A DNA stretch of 64,000 nt from Spizellomyces punctatus DAOM BR117 (lineage: Eukaryota > Chytridiomycota > Chytridiomycetes > Spizellomycetales > Spizellomycetaceae). Positions 50,575 through 63,300 of the stretch are shown here, in pieces. Both the position numbers and the translations under genes were made by a program. The notes under the pieces were generated by a model that had not been told where the DNA came from, searched no databases, and worked only from the letters and a program-made list of their open reading frames with translations. The number at the start of each line of letters is the position of its first letter. The first letter of the stretch is position 1. The stretch is taken from assembly GCF_000182565.1 (NCBI RefSeq), contig NW_015971542.1:444976-508975 (forward strand), read 5' to 3'.

Positions 50575-51535
50575 TGTGGATGACTGCTGCTCATATCATT
50601 TTATATCTTGTATATATTGTTACGCTATTATCTCCCATACTTTCGCCAGGACCTATCCCGCAGACAGAGGCTATGTAGTGGTGAAATTATAGATGCATGT
50701 GTCATGTTTATAAAGTCAGCTTATAAAGACGAGGTCTGTTACAAATCTCTTTCGAGCTTTGCTCCGCATTCAGCGGCCATGCCACCGAGACTTGCCTACG
50801 GACACCGCAGGGAAAGGTCGTTGAGGATACAGTCGAACATGAACTGCGATGCAGAAGTACGGAGCTGTAGAGAAGTGTTGAGAAACTCACGAGGTGTTGT
50901 GCCGCGGTATTCTTGTGTGGCGAACGCATGGTTAGCTTTGGGGGCGTCTTCGCCGCTCGCTTTCTTTTTGGTCGCAGGTGCGGGGGCTACATAAAGAATG
51001 TCATTCCACTGGTTCGACCTTCATAAGGATGCAACGCTGACCACAGAGTCCTGGCGCTGGCACTAATACTAGGGTGTGTTGTAGAGACAGTTTCCGGCTC
51101 TCAAAATATGGCTTCTGCTAGCCTCCTTAACTCCACAACCTCTCATACAGATTCAGCGACGGCCGACTTATGCATCTTCTGGGAAAGTGACAAGTAAAAG
51201 TCTCGACAAGAGCGACAAAGACCAATTGCAGCCGGATACAGGGCAAAGTTACAAAGAGCGGGAACGGTCTAGAAGTATGAATGCTTAATGTGAGGCTCTT
51301 CTAAGGGGTGCGGAGGTGGAAAGGATGGAGTGGATTGTGGAGGATGAGAATAGGAGAGTCAGGGCCCAGGTTGGACATTGAATCCATTTTCATGTATGTG
51401 GAGTACCGCTCGTGTTATAGTCATTCAGGTAATAAAAAAATATGTGTAGCTATCTGCCATGTACAACCTACTCCTGAATTTACATTGTTTTTTTTTGGTA
51501 AGGATGGAGGTCCAGTCCATTTTCACAGCTGCAGC
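50575..51535. other. Gene-poor stretch with ambiguous ORFs on both strands
   Basis: No gene model is convincing. On the plus strand an open stretch from 51091 to the stop at 51286-51288 reads FPALKIWLLLASLTPQ, then a hydrophilic, Lys/Asp-rich tail ending RERSRSMNA; a GTAGAGACAG acceptor lies in front, but I found no in-phase 5' exon. On the minus strand, 50760-50990 gives ATKKKASGEDAPKANHAFATQEYRG, also without a clear start. Either could be a real small gene. Confidence 0.3.
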
Positions 51536-52114
51536 CTATTTCGGCCCTGTAGCCGGCCAGAAGAAACCCGAAAATGCTGTTAAGCACCGGGCCAGCAGGT
51601 AGGCCCTGTGTGTGGGGAGAGTTGGCCCAAAGCAGGCTCCACATTCTTCTTCAGACCTTGAAAAGCCCTCGTCGAGGGGTTCGTTGGATGCCAGAGAAAA
51701 CCCTATTTTGAACGAGTGTTCCGGTAAGTCATCACGAAGCCCAATATGCCACCTGCCTGATGCATCCATCTTCTTGTAAATGTTCCCGCTGAGAATCCGT
51801 TTCTCTTTTTCATCGCTCCCTTCACGAAAAGGGAAGGTGGAGAGCCACTCCCTCACTAGCAAGAGCTGGTGAGCCCCTTCCATGGTGTGCCGCGCACACA
51901 GATCAAAACGAAGTGAATCTGTAGACTGCTTGCGCATGTCTACTCCACATTTGTCGCCTGTGTCGGGGTCGAATGCCTCGCACTTACTCCACCCCTTTCG
52001 TGGCGAGGTGAATTTGCAGCTAAAGTCGGGGTTGAGGCCGAGACCGACCCAATATGCCTTCGACTCGGCATTGTTGGGTACCTCCTCAAAGGTGCGTCGT
52101 TTCTTTGCGTACAT
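51536..52114 (-). CDS. Orphan single-exon protein with C-C-C-H motif
   Basis: Intronless ORF of 192 residues starting MYAKKRRTFEEVPNNAESKAYW. Residues about 45-80 hold a candidate zinc site: C-x10-C-x16-C-x2-H in KCEAFDPDTGDKCGVDM...RFDLCARH. The pattern C..T/D..G..C...C..H is shared by several small zinc modules (including plant WRC domains, with different spacing), so it may bind DNA or RNA. The rest has no recognised domain. Good codon use and lack of introns, in a window where almost every gene is spliced, are odd; a retrocopy or a transferred gene is possible. Confidence 0.6.
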   Translation of the reverse strand: MYAKKRRTFEEVPNNAESKAYWVGLGLNPDFSCKFTSPRKGWSKCEAFDPDTGDKCGVDMRKQSTDSLRFDLCARHTMEGAHQLLLVREWLSTFPFREGSDEKEKRILSGNIYKKMDASGRWHIGLRDDLPEHSFKIGFSLASNEPLDEGFSRSEEECGACFGPTLPTHRAYLLARCLTAFSGFFWPATGPK

Positions 52115-53046
52115 GGTGGAATGATTGTATTAACAAAAAATCAATTGTAGATTGCAGCAGCTACTCCTTTTCCATATCGTTTTCAAGATATCTCACAATA
52201 ATTGCAGTCGTGGTGGTGGGAAGGGTTCTCCTCATTATTCACATGGTGGTAGCCCACGGTGTGCTTTAGAATACTGCTGTCAGAGGACCTATTCTAAAAA
52301 GATGGGCTAAAGAGCGTCAGTGTTAAACTAGTAACTAGGCTACCGCTCTTGCACTCTGCCTAACCATGCCCATACAATGAATGCATTAGCGTTATTTATC
52401 AATGCAGTGCAGGAGTCAATGCAGTGCAGGAGGAAAAGAAAGTGCTGCCACGCATACCCGTCCTCGCCGCCCTTAGTGGCACGTTCAGATGGTGCCCAAG
52501 GCCGGAGTACATGTGTATCAATAGGAATGCGGATAGAAGGCTGACAAAGTTTGAGCTAGGCAGGGTGAATAAAGGACATTGTGGATATGAGCGCTCACCA
52601 CGTTCATCAAGTGTTTTCGGCCGGTACCGGGTGGTGGGGCACCTTGAGATGCGACCATTAATAATGCTCCGGCACTAGCAATCAGAACTATCTTCATAGT
52701 TCTTGCAGGGTATAAGATGGTGAGGCATCTGCGGTAATTGTCGTGTTCTGTATGGTTGTCGAGGTCTCACTCTGGGTCTCACTTGAGGATCGTCTGTGCC
52801 TGAATACATGGCTTTTGGTGCCAGGTCGTGCAAAGGAGGCTTAGGCACGCGACAACCTCAACCTGGGTCATGTGTCTGGACTCATCGGAAATGATGCGGA
52901 ACTCAGCTTACTACTCGTTAAATCAACACAAAAAACACATAAAAATATACCAGAAATTTATGAAGAATGAAGTGACAGTGAGCGCCAACTAGATATACAC
53001 CTAAATGCCAAAGACCACACCAATATGTCCCCTAACGTCCACAGGC
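52115..53046. other. Intergenic region, no gene seen
   Basis: A 932-bp spacer between the orphan gene's start and the LONRF stop. It holds a 17-bp tandem duplication at 52399-52432. The only ORFs (for example 52424-52678 plus) have no family resemblance or splice support. I saw no tRNA. Confidence 0.45.
52399..52432. repeat. 17-bp tandem duplication
   Basis: TCAATGCAGTGCAGGAG occurs twice head to tail without a spacer, in the intergenic region. No function is evident. Confidence 0.85.
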
Positions 53047-54957
53047 CTATGCACTTTTCCCGACAACCTCATCAATCCACTCACAAACCTTTTCCAGCCT
53101 CGCCAAAACACTATGCAGACTCATCAACTCATAAAGCCTATATGGACTTAGCGGTAAGAAGCCCGCAACCCAGTAACAAAGGTCCGACCAATCCGATGGT
53201 GGTTGTCCATGTTGATTTTGGAACGTTGTTCGAGCTCGTTGAGGAAGTGAGGTTAGTAGATCTTGTGTGAATGACTGTATGCGCTGTGTCAGGATATTGA
53301 GTTGTTCTGGCATTGTTCGACGGAGGGAAAGGGAGATAGACGTGTCATCTTCAGGGAGGATATCCTCGATCCGTTCGATGGTGGCAACATTGTAGCCCGT
53401 TGAATCGACACTGCGATCTAGCACCTGAAACCTATGGATTCCAACAACCTCGATCAGGAGACGTGGGAGGGAACCTTCTGGAGTTTGGGCTAGAGGCTCG
53501 CGAGACGGTATGGGTTCCACATGGCGAATCTCAACAAGAGTGCCGTGGTTGACGTATGGAGCAGATGAAGTTAGGGTAGGATGCCGGTTTGGGAGGCAAA
53601 TACCAAAGCGCTTATTTGTCGCCATGCAACGCTGAATCATCACCCTATAGCGAGGTTCTGAGTCCAATTCGACTATCAGCATCGCAAATCAAAGATCGCT
53701 CAAATGAGGTAACCTCCACCTACCAAAGATATGAAATGCCTGTGCTGCTCCTGGAAAGACTAGTGAGCAGACGAATATAGGAACATCGTCCATGTGTCCA
53801 AATTCCTTCAATTTCTTCTCAGCTCCCGGCGCCCTCGCGTTCCATTCCTCAGGAAACAGGTCCCGAGCCAAACGGTCCAGAATCCGATTAGCTGGGCGAC
53901 TGAGAAAGTATCCTATTGGCGGAAGCGGAATGCGACAGAGCGGGCATTGACGGGAATGCTTATCGAGTGAGAACAGAATGCATGTCCGGCAGTATGTGTG
54001 CCCGCATGGGCAGGTAACAGGGTCATGAAGAAGTGAAAGGCAGAGATTACAGTCGAGGTCATCGGAACTTAAACTGCTGTCCACCGCCGTATAGTCTGAA
54101 GAACTAGTATGACGTTGCTCAACCGAGGGGTCATCTGCGTAGTCTTTTCCATCTGATAAACTCTCTCCTGCTTGTTCGGCGATGCTCTTCCGCCAGATGA
54201 TCAGCTTTTCTGCGACCATCCCACGACAATTCGAAGAATTCATTTGTCGTGCTCGCTGTGCGTCCTCCAAAGCAGCATTGAAGCAAAACATCTCTGAAAG
54301 TGCTTCCGCTCGTAACAGGTATGGCAATTGCAGCGTTGGTACTCGTTCAATTGCCGGCGTAAACGATGTAGTGATGACATTCAAGATCTGACCCCTTTTC
54401 TCGAACGCGCGCTGCATAGAGCGCCGAAGACGACCGGACGGTATCCTGCCATCAACGGATTCGGAGTCGCTTACATTATTGGCAGAATCATGAGAAAGCA
54501 TTCCCAGTTCATTGTCTTCAACACCTTCAATCGCCAATTGAACATCGAAACCATCCTTATCTTTTAACAAAGATCGTAGCCGCTCCTCTCCTTTCTTGAC
54601 GAGCTGGAGAGCTTCAGTCTCGAACGGAATGTAAGTGTGGAGTATGTGTAACAGTATAACATCCGGTCGCTCCTGTCGATAAGGGTGCTTCTGTCGACAT
54701 GGACGTGCGGGGCACACATAGAAAGTTGTCGTAGGCGAAGGTGGAGAGGATATGTGTGTCGTATTCGGTGTTTCATGGGAGTCGGTGACAGGTTTGGCAG
54801 CTTCTTCTTGGCCAGCACGAGATCGGCCCGTTGAATGCCCGGTATGAGAGCGAAAGCACCGACAACACACGGAATACCCGCAGGGTAACGTCAATGGCTC
54901 AAACAACAATTCTCGGCAAGCAGCACACCGGAAACGGTCTTTTAAAGCCAGTGACAT
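53047..54957 (-). CDS. LONRF-type protein: two RING fingers and a Lon N-terminal domain
   Basis: Two exons. It starts MSLALKDRFRCAACRELL (54955-54957). RING 1 is degenerate: CAACRELLFEPLTLPCGYSVCCRCF with Tyr where His is usual, then a 50-residue insertion before CPARPC. A helical region follows, with YLLRAEALSEMFCFNAALEDAQRARQM resembling a TPR pair. RING 2 is intact: CNLCLSLLHDPVTCPCGHTYCRTCILFSLDKHSRQCPLCRIPL. The intron near 53690-53740 joins FHIF to VELDSEPRYRVMIQRCM, leading into the Lon N domain (KRFGICLP, GTLVEIRHVEP, LIEVVGIHRFQVLDR) and stop 53047-53049. Animal LONRF proteins are E3 ubiquitin ligases acting in protein quality control. RING 2 should provide the ligase activity. Confidence 0.85.
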
Positions 54958-55638
54958 GACAGGTTGGCAGCAGCCAGGTAGTCTGAGACAATGCCGCTTG
55001 CTACAATGTACACAAGAATCAGCACGTCAGTAGCAAAACATATAATCCAATCTGCAATGATCCAGGGAGGGGTTCGGTGCAAAGAGTGGGTAGAAGAGAC
55101 GGTAACGACTGCCAGTAGCACAGGTGAGCCGAATGAATGCCGCCAATGGGCAAGTTTGCTGGTTGGTCGAACGTGGAGGTTTGGAAGTCAGAAGAATATG
55201 TATGCACAGTCTAGATCTTCTACTGTCAGTTGCCCGCCAGCAGGCATATCAAAAAAAGAGGGAAAACAACAAAGGAAAAACTCGAATGGAAAAGCACGAA
55301 ACGCTTCAAAGTGCCGATCCAAAATCCAAACTGAAGCGGAATAATCATGACCTAGTTTGGCTTAACCCGCGCGTTCCGCTCTGACGGGTCCGATCAAAAG
55401 TTAAAAATCCCTGCTGTGGGTTTCATCGCAGGAAGCAATAAACAGCGCTGCATAAATACAGAAATTCTTCCGCCAGGGAATGAATTGACATATGTACGTG
55501 AATTTATTTACCAGTTGCTAACATGATAACAGAGGAGAAAAGTACTACGGTCCACGAAGACTAAATAATAGAAAGAAAAAAGCACCCAATCCCCCATAAC
55601 GTTACTCTCTTAACAGTCTAACCTGAAACAATAGCATG
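54958..55638. other. Intergenic region, no gene seen
   Basis: A 681-bp spacer between the LONRF start and the RAD51 stop. One plus-strand ORF (54991-55344) is low-complexity Lys/Ser sequence without homology. I see nothing else definable; it should hold the LONRF promoter. Confidence 0.45.
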
Positions 55639-57186
<1,548 letters not shown>

Positions 57187-58075
57187 TATAGATGGGATTC
57201 TTTGCGATAGAAAAGGTGTGAAATACTAAAAGCACTCAGAAGATTGCGACAAATGGGTCGAAAGCATCGCGTTCAGTTCAGCGTTCAGTTGGGTAACTGC
57301 TCCGGTTATCACGTGAATGTCCATTATCCCTTTTTTGGACAAGTCCGGATGTGTCCAGGAGTCAGAGTGGCTGTGCACACAATATAAACTTGCATGACTG
57401 TGCATCTTATCTCTACTGCATCAAAGTCTTGCATTTCCAACGAATGCACACAGAAAGATATCTGATATTGCCATTACGGCTTTTGGGATTCATTTCTGGT
57501 AACGCATATAGGGTTTTCTTAATGACCACTCTACACAGCTATCCTCACTCCATTTTCATGTTATTTCCTTTCCCAAATTCGAGATTTATTGATATTTGAG
57601 CTGGCTGGTAGGTTACAGATGATGTACAAGGTCGCATATGCTAAAAAGAACAGGAAGAAGCTACGTCTAAATCTCAAGTTTCGCTGCTTTTGACCTGGAC
57701 TTTCTCTGTAATGGTATGCGACGTCGATCATTGCACGACTAGTTAGGCCATACGATATGCAATACGCTTGTACACCCGATACACCAAGCCAATATGATAC
57801 ACATATGTGCGTAAATTTCACTGATGCAAACGGCGGGCGTGGCTCAGCGGACGGCTCGCAGCTAAGCCGAAGCCACGAACCCTAATCCCCCGTAGCTATC
57901 ATCTTGATTACTACCTAGTTATTCAACATGGTTATTAAATATAACAATCGGTGCGTTCGCTAGCCGTCCATTGAGAATCCAATAACCAAGTGGTTCAAGC
58001 TGAGCCCTGTAAACGAACCATACACCACTAGGTAATTACATGATAGCACCACCGCCCAACTAGGATTCAGCAGCT
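57187..58075. other. Intergenic region upstream of RAD51 and of the gag ORF
   Basis: An 889-bp AT-rich stretch. It would contain the RAD51 promoter on its left. At about 57836-57900 a GC-rich patch (GGGCGTGGCTCAGCGGACGG) has a box A-like tRNA promoter match but no complete tRNA fold. A GGTTCAAGC sits at about 57991. Otherwise no gene. Confidence 0.4.
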
Positions 58076-59020
58076 ATGAGTGATAACAAAGTCGTAATGA
58101 GCGTACACGGCGAGGAGTGGGCAAGAACATCCACCGACGATAACCCAAGCATACCTAGCGTACCCAGCGATGGTAATTTTGCGGCAACGCCCGATACCAT
58201 CGATAAAATCATCAATGATGCCGTCATTGAGTTCCGACGCAGGCTCGAGGCTGCGTTAAAGAAAGGAAACCTGCCCCTACCGAAAGAAACCCTCAAAGCG
58301 GGCAGAGGTACCACACCCGTACCCCAAGATGACCCTGATGGTCTAGCGCTTAAACGCGATGATCCTATGGAACAACAATTACTGAAAACGCTTTCAAAGA
58401 ACTTACCGCAGTTCTCCGGTTCGCAGAACCCCATTGTTTTGCGAAGGTTTATCGGCTCGCATCGAGATTATTTGGACCGAATAAACGCTACAGAAACCCA
58501 GAAAGTGGCATTAATCACCCCATACTTGCGAGGCAATGCCCGAGAATGGTACCGCGATTTGGAGCAGGGCGATGCCATACCGCCCACCGCGGCCGCATTG
58601 TTCGATGCACTGCGTACAAAGTTCGTTGGCCGAACACAGATAGGCAAACAATTGCGTCAATTGCGCTACAAAGGATCCATTTTGCGATATACTAGAGACT
58701 TCTCGCGTCTCCGTTACGCCGCTCGCCTCGCCAGCGATGATGACCCGATTTTCGAATCAGACTTTGAGAAATATTTCCTCATCGGCTTACGCCAAGGTGC
58801 CAAAGGTGGACCAGAGATTGCTAACACGGTAACAACATTGAAATTCCTAAGACCCAAAACAGCAAACACCGCCGATCAGCTGGAACTCGACGCTAAAGAA
58901 GCCTTCAATGAACTAGGCTATGTCGAACCTCGGCAACCATCGCGATCAGCGCGCAGACGGCCAATCGCACGGAAAGGAGTAAGTGGATCAGGCACACGCA
59001 CGACGGGGTACTCCCGATAA
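58076..59020 (+). CDS. Orphan retrotransposon Gag-like ORF
   Basis: Intact 314-residue ORF starting MSDNKVVMSVHGEEWART. The middle holds a retrotransposon gag core as in Ty3/gypsy elements: LPQFSGSQNPIVLRRFIGSHRDYLDRINA, KVALITPYLRGNAREWYRDLEQ, LFDALRTKFVGRTQIGKQLRQLRY and RDFSRLRYAARLA..FESDFEKYFLIGL. The basic C-terminus (RSARRRPIARKG) stops before any CCHC zinc knuckle, and no protease, RT or integrase follows in the 300 bp behind it. So this is a truncated element or a gag-derived gene. Codon use is ordinary. The nearby microprotein unit is separate. Confidence 0.8.
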   Translation: MSDNKVVMSVHGEEWARTSTDDNPSIPSVPSDGNFAATPDTIDKIINDAVIEFRRRLEAALKKGNLPLPKETLKAGRGTTPVPQDDPDGLALKRDDPMEQQLLKTLSKNLPQFSGSQNPIVLRRFIGSHRDYLDRINATETQKVALITPYLRGNAREWYRDLEQGDAIPPTAAALFDALRTKFVGRTQIGKQLRQLRYKGSILRYTRDFSRLRYAARLASDDDPIFESDFEKYFLIGLRQGAKGGPEIANTVTTLKFLRPKTANTADQLELDAKEAFNELGYVEPRQPSRSARRRPIARKGVSGSGTRTTGYSR

Positions 59021-59327
59021 ATCAGTTAACATCGAACATGACGTGGATCGTCCAACATCTTCCATGGTGTTTCCTCTACTTTTCTATATATTGTACACTA
59101 GCTTTACATGCTTTGAAAATACAAAAAAAAACAGGCAGACTATTTTCTATGCATTGGCTAATGTTTTCTGCACATATACTCTGTAACATACCCGGCATTA
59201 TTTGTTAATCTAGTCTAAAAGAAAATGGATCAAAGCGGTCGGCCATATCCCATTGATATTTGCGGGTTATACTTGCAGTCTAGGGATCCACGACGATGTT
59301 CTAATTGTAAACGCCCCGTGTATTACA
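59021..59327. other. AT-rich spacer between gag ORF and mobile unit copy 2
   Basis: A 307-bp, AT-rich stretch. No pol remnant is visible in it, and no gene. Confidence 0.45.
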
Positions 59328-59401
59328 TAGTGTATTGGCAATAACAAATGTCACAACACAATACACCAGGGAATGAACCGGCGACAACCGGCTCGGAAAA
59401 C

Positions 59402-59799
59402 CTAACTAACTACTACTAGGCAATTATACACGCAATACGTAACGGTTGGTTTTAACCGGATAATTGCCCACCACCACACACGGTCCCTACTAGGCCTTGA
59501 TCTGGAACTCTTGATGGCATTGAAGCCAGACTCTTGCATCCAGGAGCGAATCGACTGGGCAGCGTCACAAGCCAGAGGATGTTCAGTAACAAAGGCTTGG
59601 AGACTAAAAACTGCATGTCAGAAGATGACCCGATGACAAGAAATGCAAGAAATGCCATCGATACATACCAACCAAGCTCAACTAATGTGGCAGCATAATA
59701 GTAGGTTTTGTTATCGGATCCGATTGGTTGCCACTGGTTCTGATCACGGTTGCTGTCGGGAGGGCGAGGTCCTCGACACCACCACATCGGCGTTCTCAT
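59402..59799 (-). CDS. Microprotein of the CRGPRPPD family, copy 2 (111 aa)
   Basis: Two exons, 59673-59799 and 59402-59610. The product starts MRTPMWWCRGPRPPDSNRD, continues KTYYYAATLVELVFSLQAFVTEHPLACD and ends TYCVYNCLVVVS. The donor used here is GTTGGT (a GTATGT four bases further breaks the frame), the acceptor ATGCAG. Compared with copy 1, the codons for CRGPRPPD differ only at third positions and both exons differ by whole codons, as expected if the protein is or recently was under selection. TATA box (59932-59940) and CT-rich leader lie upstream. Function unknown. Confidence 0.5.
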
Positions 59800-59931
59800 G
59801 GTTGACCAAGTCGCGATGAGGTTGTGTGGGGCGCTATGAGGCTGCAATGTGGGTCGCAATGAGCGTTGTGCAGATGCTTTGAGAGTCGAGGGATAAAGAA
59901 ACAAGAGGGAAGAAGACGAGGGGGGGGGGGG

Positions 59932-59940
59932 TTTATATAG
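59932..59940 (-). promoter_or_regulatory. TATA box of microprotein copy 2
   Basis: CTATATAAA on the minus strand, 133 bp before the ATG at 59799, followed by a C12 run and a CT-rich leader. It matches the copy 1 promoter base for base at the core. Confidence 0.6.
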
Positions 59941-60373
59941 AAAAAAGAGGGGATACATTGAGTCATGGAGCGTCATGCATGTGGCAACTGAAGCAGATGG
60001 CCGCAAGGGATAGTAACTGCAGTCATTCATGGCTGCATATTGGACCCGTTTTCTCATGATGGAGCATCTCTTGTGCATAGTTCATTTGCCTAAATCGAGG
60101 CATCTTACATTTCATTTCATTCGATCCAGTGGCTGCATCATCTGCAGACTGACAGTCTTTTTTGCCCACACACTATGTCCGCACACTACAGCTGCTTGTA
60201 AGTCATTCTGTACGGACTTGCATACTAGATAATTACATGGGACTATTCTTTGGTAAGCATGAAGATCAACTCAATTTTATTATGCTTACATCGAAGATAC
60301 AATAGAGAATAAGAATTATTTTACAGTAATTAGAGTAACAATAGATACAATTCATACATTTTCCATCAGATCC

Positions 60374-63300
60374 TCATCCGTCCACTTCCCTTTGTAATCG
60401 CCCTAACTGGGGAACCAATTCCCTTTCCACATACCCGTTTCCATCCACTTCCACAAGTATCCTCGCAAAGCAGGCCATCTCCTTTGCATTTCCCATCGCG
60501 GTGACGGCAGTGCTTCCACCTTTACGGGGACTAGAAGAACTTCCGCTTAGGTCCCGTTCGATCATACCTCTGAGGACTTTTACCAACATGGCAAAACGAA
60601 TTCGAAACGCGTTTAGAAGCTTGACTATTTCTCCCTCTCCTTCGTGCGGACTTTGTCCGCTGCTTGCCTGTCCATCGCTCATCCCCGTAATTTTCCGTGC
60701 AAATTTCAGCGCGATTTGCAGCATACCTTCCACCATACCCATCACGGGCTTTTGTTTGGCTCTCATTAACAATCGCCACTGTATTCGGTCCAGTGTCATG
60801 TGGTGTAGCTTGTATACCTCTTCCAAATCCATTCCGCTTGTTTCTCCCAAACCATTGTCAGTTTCCCGATCAAGGATTCGCTGAAAACCCTCCCAAACCT
60901 CTCCAATTCCAATCTCATATCCATATCTCAGCAGCCCTCCAACAAATGCACGCGCCTCCCAGTGTAAATGCACGGCAGCTTTTCTATCCCTTTCGCTCCA
61001 GGATTTCCATACCGGATCCCGACTGTCAGGATCTCCCTTCATCCACGATTCGCCAGCACGTCGTGTATCGCGCGCTGGACTGTTTCGCCACCACCACTCA
61101 CTGACGCAGACCCGATCCAATGCTATTCGAACACGTTCGAGGACCAGCATAAATTCAAAAATGCGATCATACTTATGTGCGGTAGATTCGGTCATGACGA
61201 TATCAAACGGCATTGGTGCCGTATATTGAAGCCGGAGAAAAGAGAGGGCGTCCAATGCTACGCAGTTGAATAAGATATTTAGAGTGACGGTACGAAAAAT
61301 CCTCAATGGGACGAGCGATAATTTACCTCCAGCGTTTCTTTCAGTAGCTTTGCCTTCAAAAGACAGCTTGCCGATATCACCATGGACGTCACCATGTAGG
61401 TGTTCTGGCACAACACCTTGCAATGCATCTGATAGCTCTCCAAATCCTGGTGGCCAGTGGCCATCGGTACGTCCGTCCACATCAACACCGCCACCCTCCT
61501 CGAACAGGGCTTTTGTCAAGCGCGTCAAAAATAGGCGGTCGCCCAATAATAGGTATCGTCCGGCGATTCCCAAATGCGTTCGGATGCCTGGGTATAGAGC
61601 GTTCATGACGGCTTTTGAGATCAACGTACTGAAGGACGAGAGACTCGAATGGAGTGTTCGCATGGTAAGTATGGACAGAGAAGATTCAACTGATATATCG
61701 CTTCCCCACGGGACTTCGTTTGGCAGGTTATTCTCAAGGAATCGCGCAAAAGAGAATGTTCCGGACAAGGCAACCGTCGTCTTGGGAGGATCCTCATTTG
61801 TATCCAGCGGCGGAAGGGATTCTTGCTTCGAAGTCTCTTTCATCGATTCGATAGTAGTTGCTCCAACCGTTCCAATCGCGTTGGCGTGATCCCCAGACGG
61901 TACGTCATATTCAGGACCGACTTCGGTCTCGACCGTCTGTGTCGCCGCTGGCACAGCCGCGACACTATGCTGGGCTTGACCAAATCCAGGAGCAAAGAAG
62001 GGCGATAAGGACGAAGGGTCGAGCAACGCATTCAGCGATCCCATCTCCGCGAGATTCGGGACGGTATTGTATTTGTATAGCGAGGGAGCGCCCGCGTCAT
62101 CATTGGATGACAATGTATAATTGCTGGGATGACTTGGAGGTGGAACGTCTGAGCTTGTGATGGTGTCGAGCGCATTGGGCGACGACTCATTCTCCTGCAT
62201 CAGTTCAGCAGTGGGCACCGCTTCATCCATAATTTCCTCCGGTGACGGAATTGGCGTATCAACCTCGGCGGTAACTGAATGCTCACTTGCAGTCACAAAG
62301 CTCTCATCCGGCGCTTCTTGCAATTCTTTGAGCTCGGTCTCTGCCGACCGTTCTCCATTCTCATGCTTCGCATCCAACTCGACCCTTTCCCCCGCGATTA
62401 CCCTGGACTCGTACGCGGCATTTATAGATTCTTCTACTGTACTCCACCCACGTTCCAAAACTTCTCTCCTTTTGTCACCAAGCATCAATCTTTGTCGCTT
62501 CCATTCGAGAAGTTCTTCTTTCTTTTGTATTTCCCTCATCCTCGCTTCATGTTGTTCAATCATCCTTCTTTTCTCCTCTTCTACCAGTCTAAGTCGCTCA
62601 TGTTCCTTTTCAACCTCTTGCTCTAGGTGTTTCTCTGCTTCTGCCTTTGCTTGTTCCGCATGAGCGCGTTTGAGTGCATCGCGCTCAGCAAGAAACTCGT
62701 CGATTTCGGATTGCAATGCTCGTTTCTTCTGTACTTGTTCTTCCTTCGCCTTACGCATCTGCTCAGCTTTTGCATCCAACAGCCGTACTTGCTTTGAAAA
62801 GAATCATTGACGTAAATAAATGGGAACAATGTCAAGATGAAAGGTAATGCATGGCATCTGCCTAACCTGCTTCTTAGTTTCTTCAATCCGTTCTTCAATC
62901 CGTCGTGTTTCGCTATGCGCTGCCTCAGCTGTCGCCTTCTCTGCTTCCATGATTGTATTGTTCATTTCATGGATACAAAGGTCAATCGCTCGGCAGAATC
63001 TGTGCGAAAAGCAATGTCAAAAACATGATGGGGTTGCGCATACAAGTGATCATTTAGGACCTGAAAGCCTCATCCTCTTGCCAAATCCATCGCAAGCGTC
63101 CATCCTGCCTGAGTAGTGCACGAAGAGTTTTCCCCTCGTCCTGTAACCTGACCAGCGGGTGATCTCGCTGATACAACCGCAGCAACCTCAAATACTTTCC
63201 CGCGTGTAGTATCTCCTGCGCCAGTGACAGGGGGATGAAGGAGGGCGCTGGCGAAGCCTGGTTCATCTGCCATCCTGCTCGCCAGAACGCCTCACCACCA

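Larger units (their letters stand above)
59328..60175. mobile_element. Mobile-looking unit, copy 2
   Basis: This 848-bp unit has the same organisation as 28192-28949. The left end (59328-59354) begins TAGTGTATTGGCAATAAC and the reversed right end (60149-60175) begins TAGTGTGTGGGCAAAAAA, about 20 of 27 positions alike. Again each end abuts TA. Internal order is microprotein exon 2, intron, exon 1 and promoter block. A C12 run (59920-59931, seen as G on the plus strand) sits beside the TATA box. No transposase is present. Confidence 0.6.

Noticed and set aside
52424-52678. Plus-strand 84-residue ORF
   Set aside because: It begins inside the 17-bp tandem repeat and shows no domain or splice support.
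54991-55344. Plus-strand 117-residue ORF downstream of the LONRF start
   Set aside because: Low-complexity, no family, no promoter or intron signals; probably chance.
57351-57821. Small ORFs on both strands between RAD51 and gag
   Set aside because: AT-rich hydrophobic chance translations without conserved motifs.
57836-58010. Possible tRNA or tRNA-derived SINE with a box A-like TGGCTCAGCGG and a distant GGTTCAAGC
   Set aside because: The two boxes are about 150 bp apart and I could not build acceptor, anticodon and T arms.
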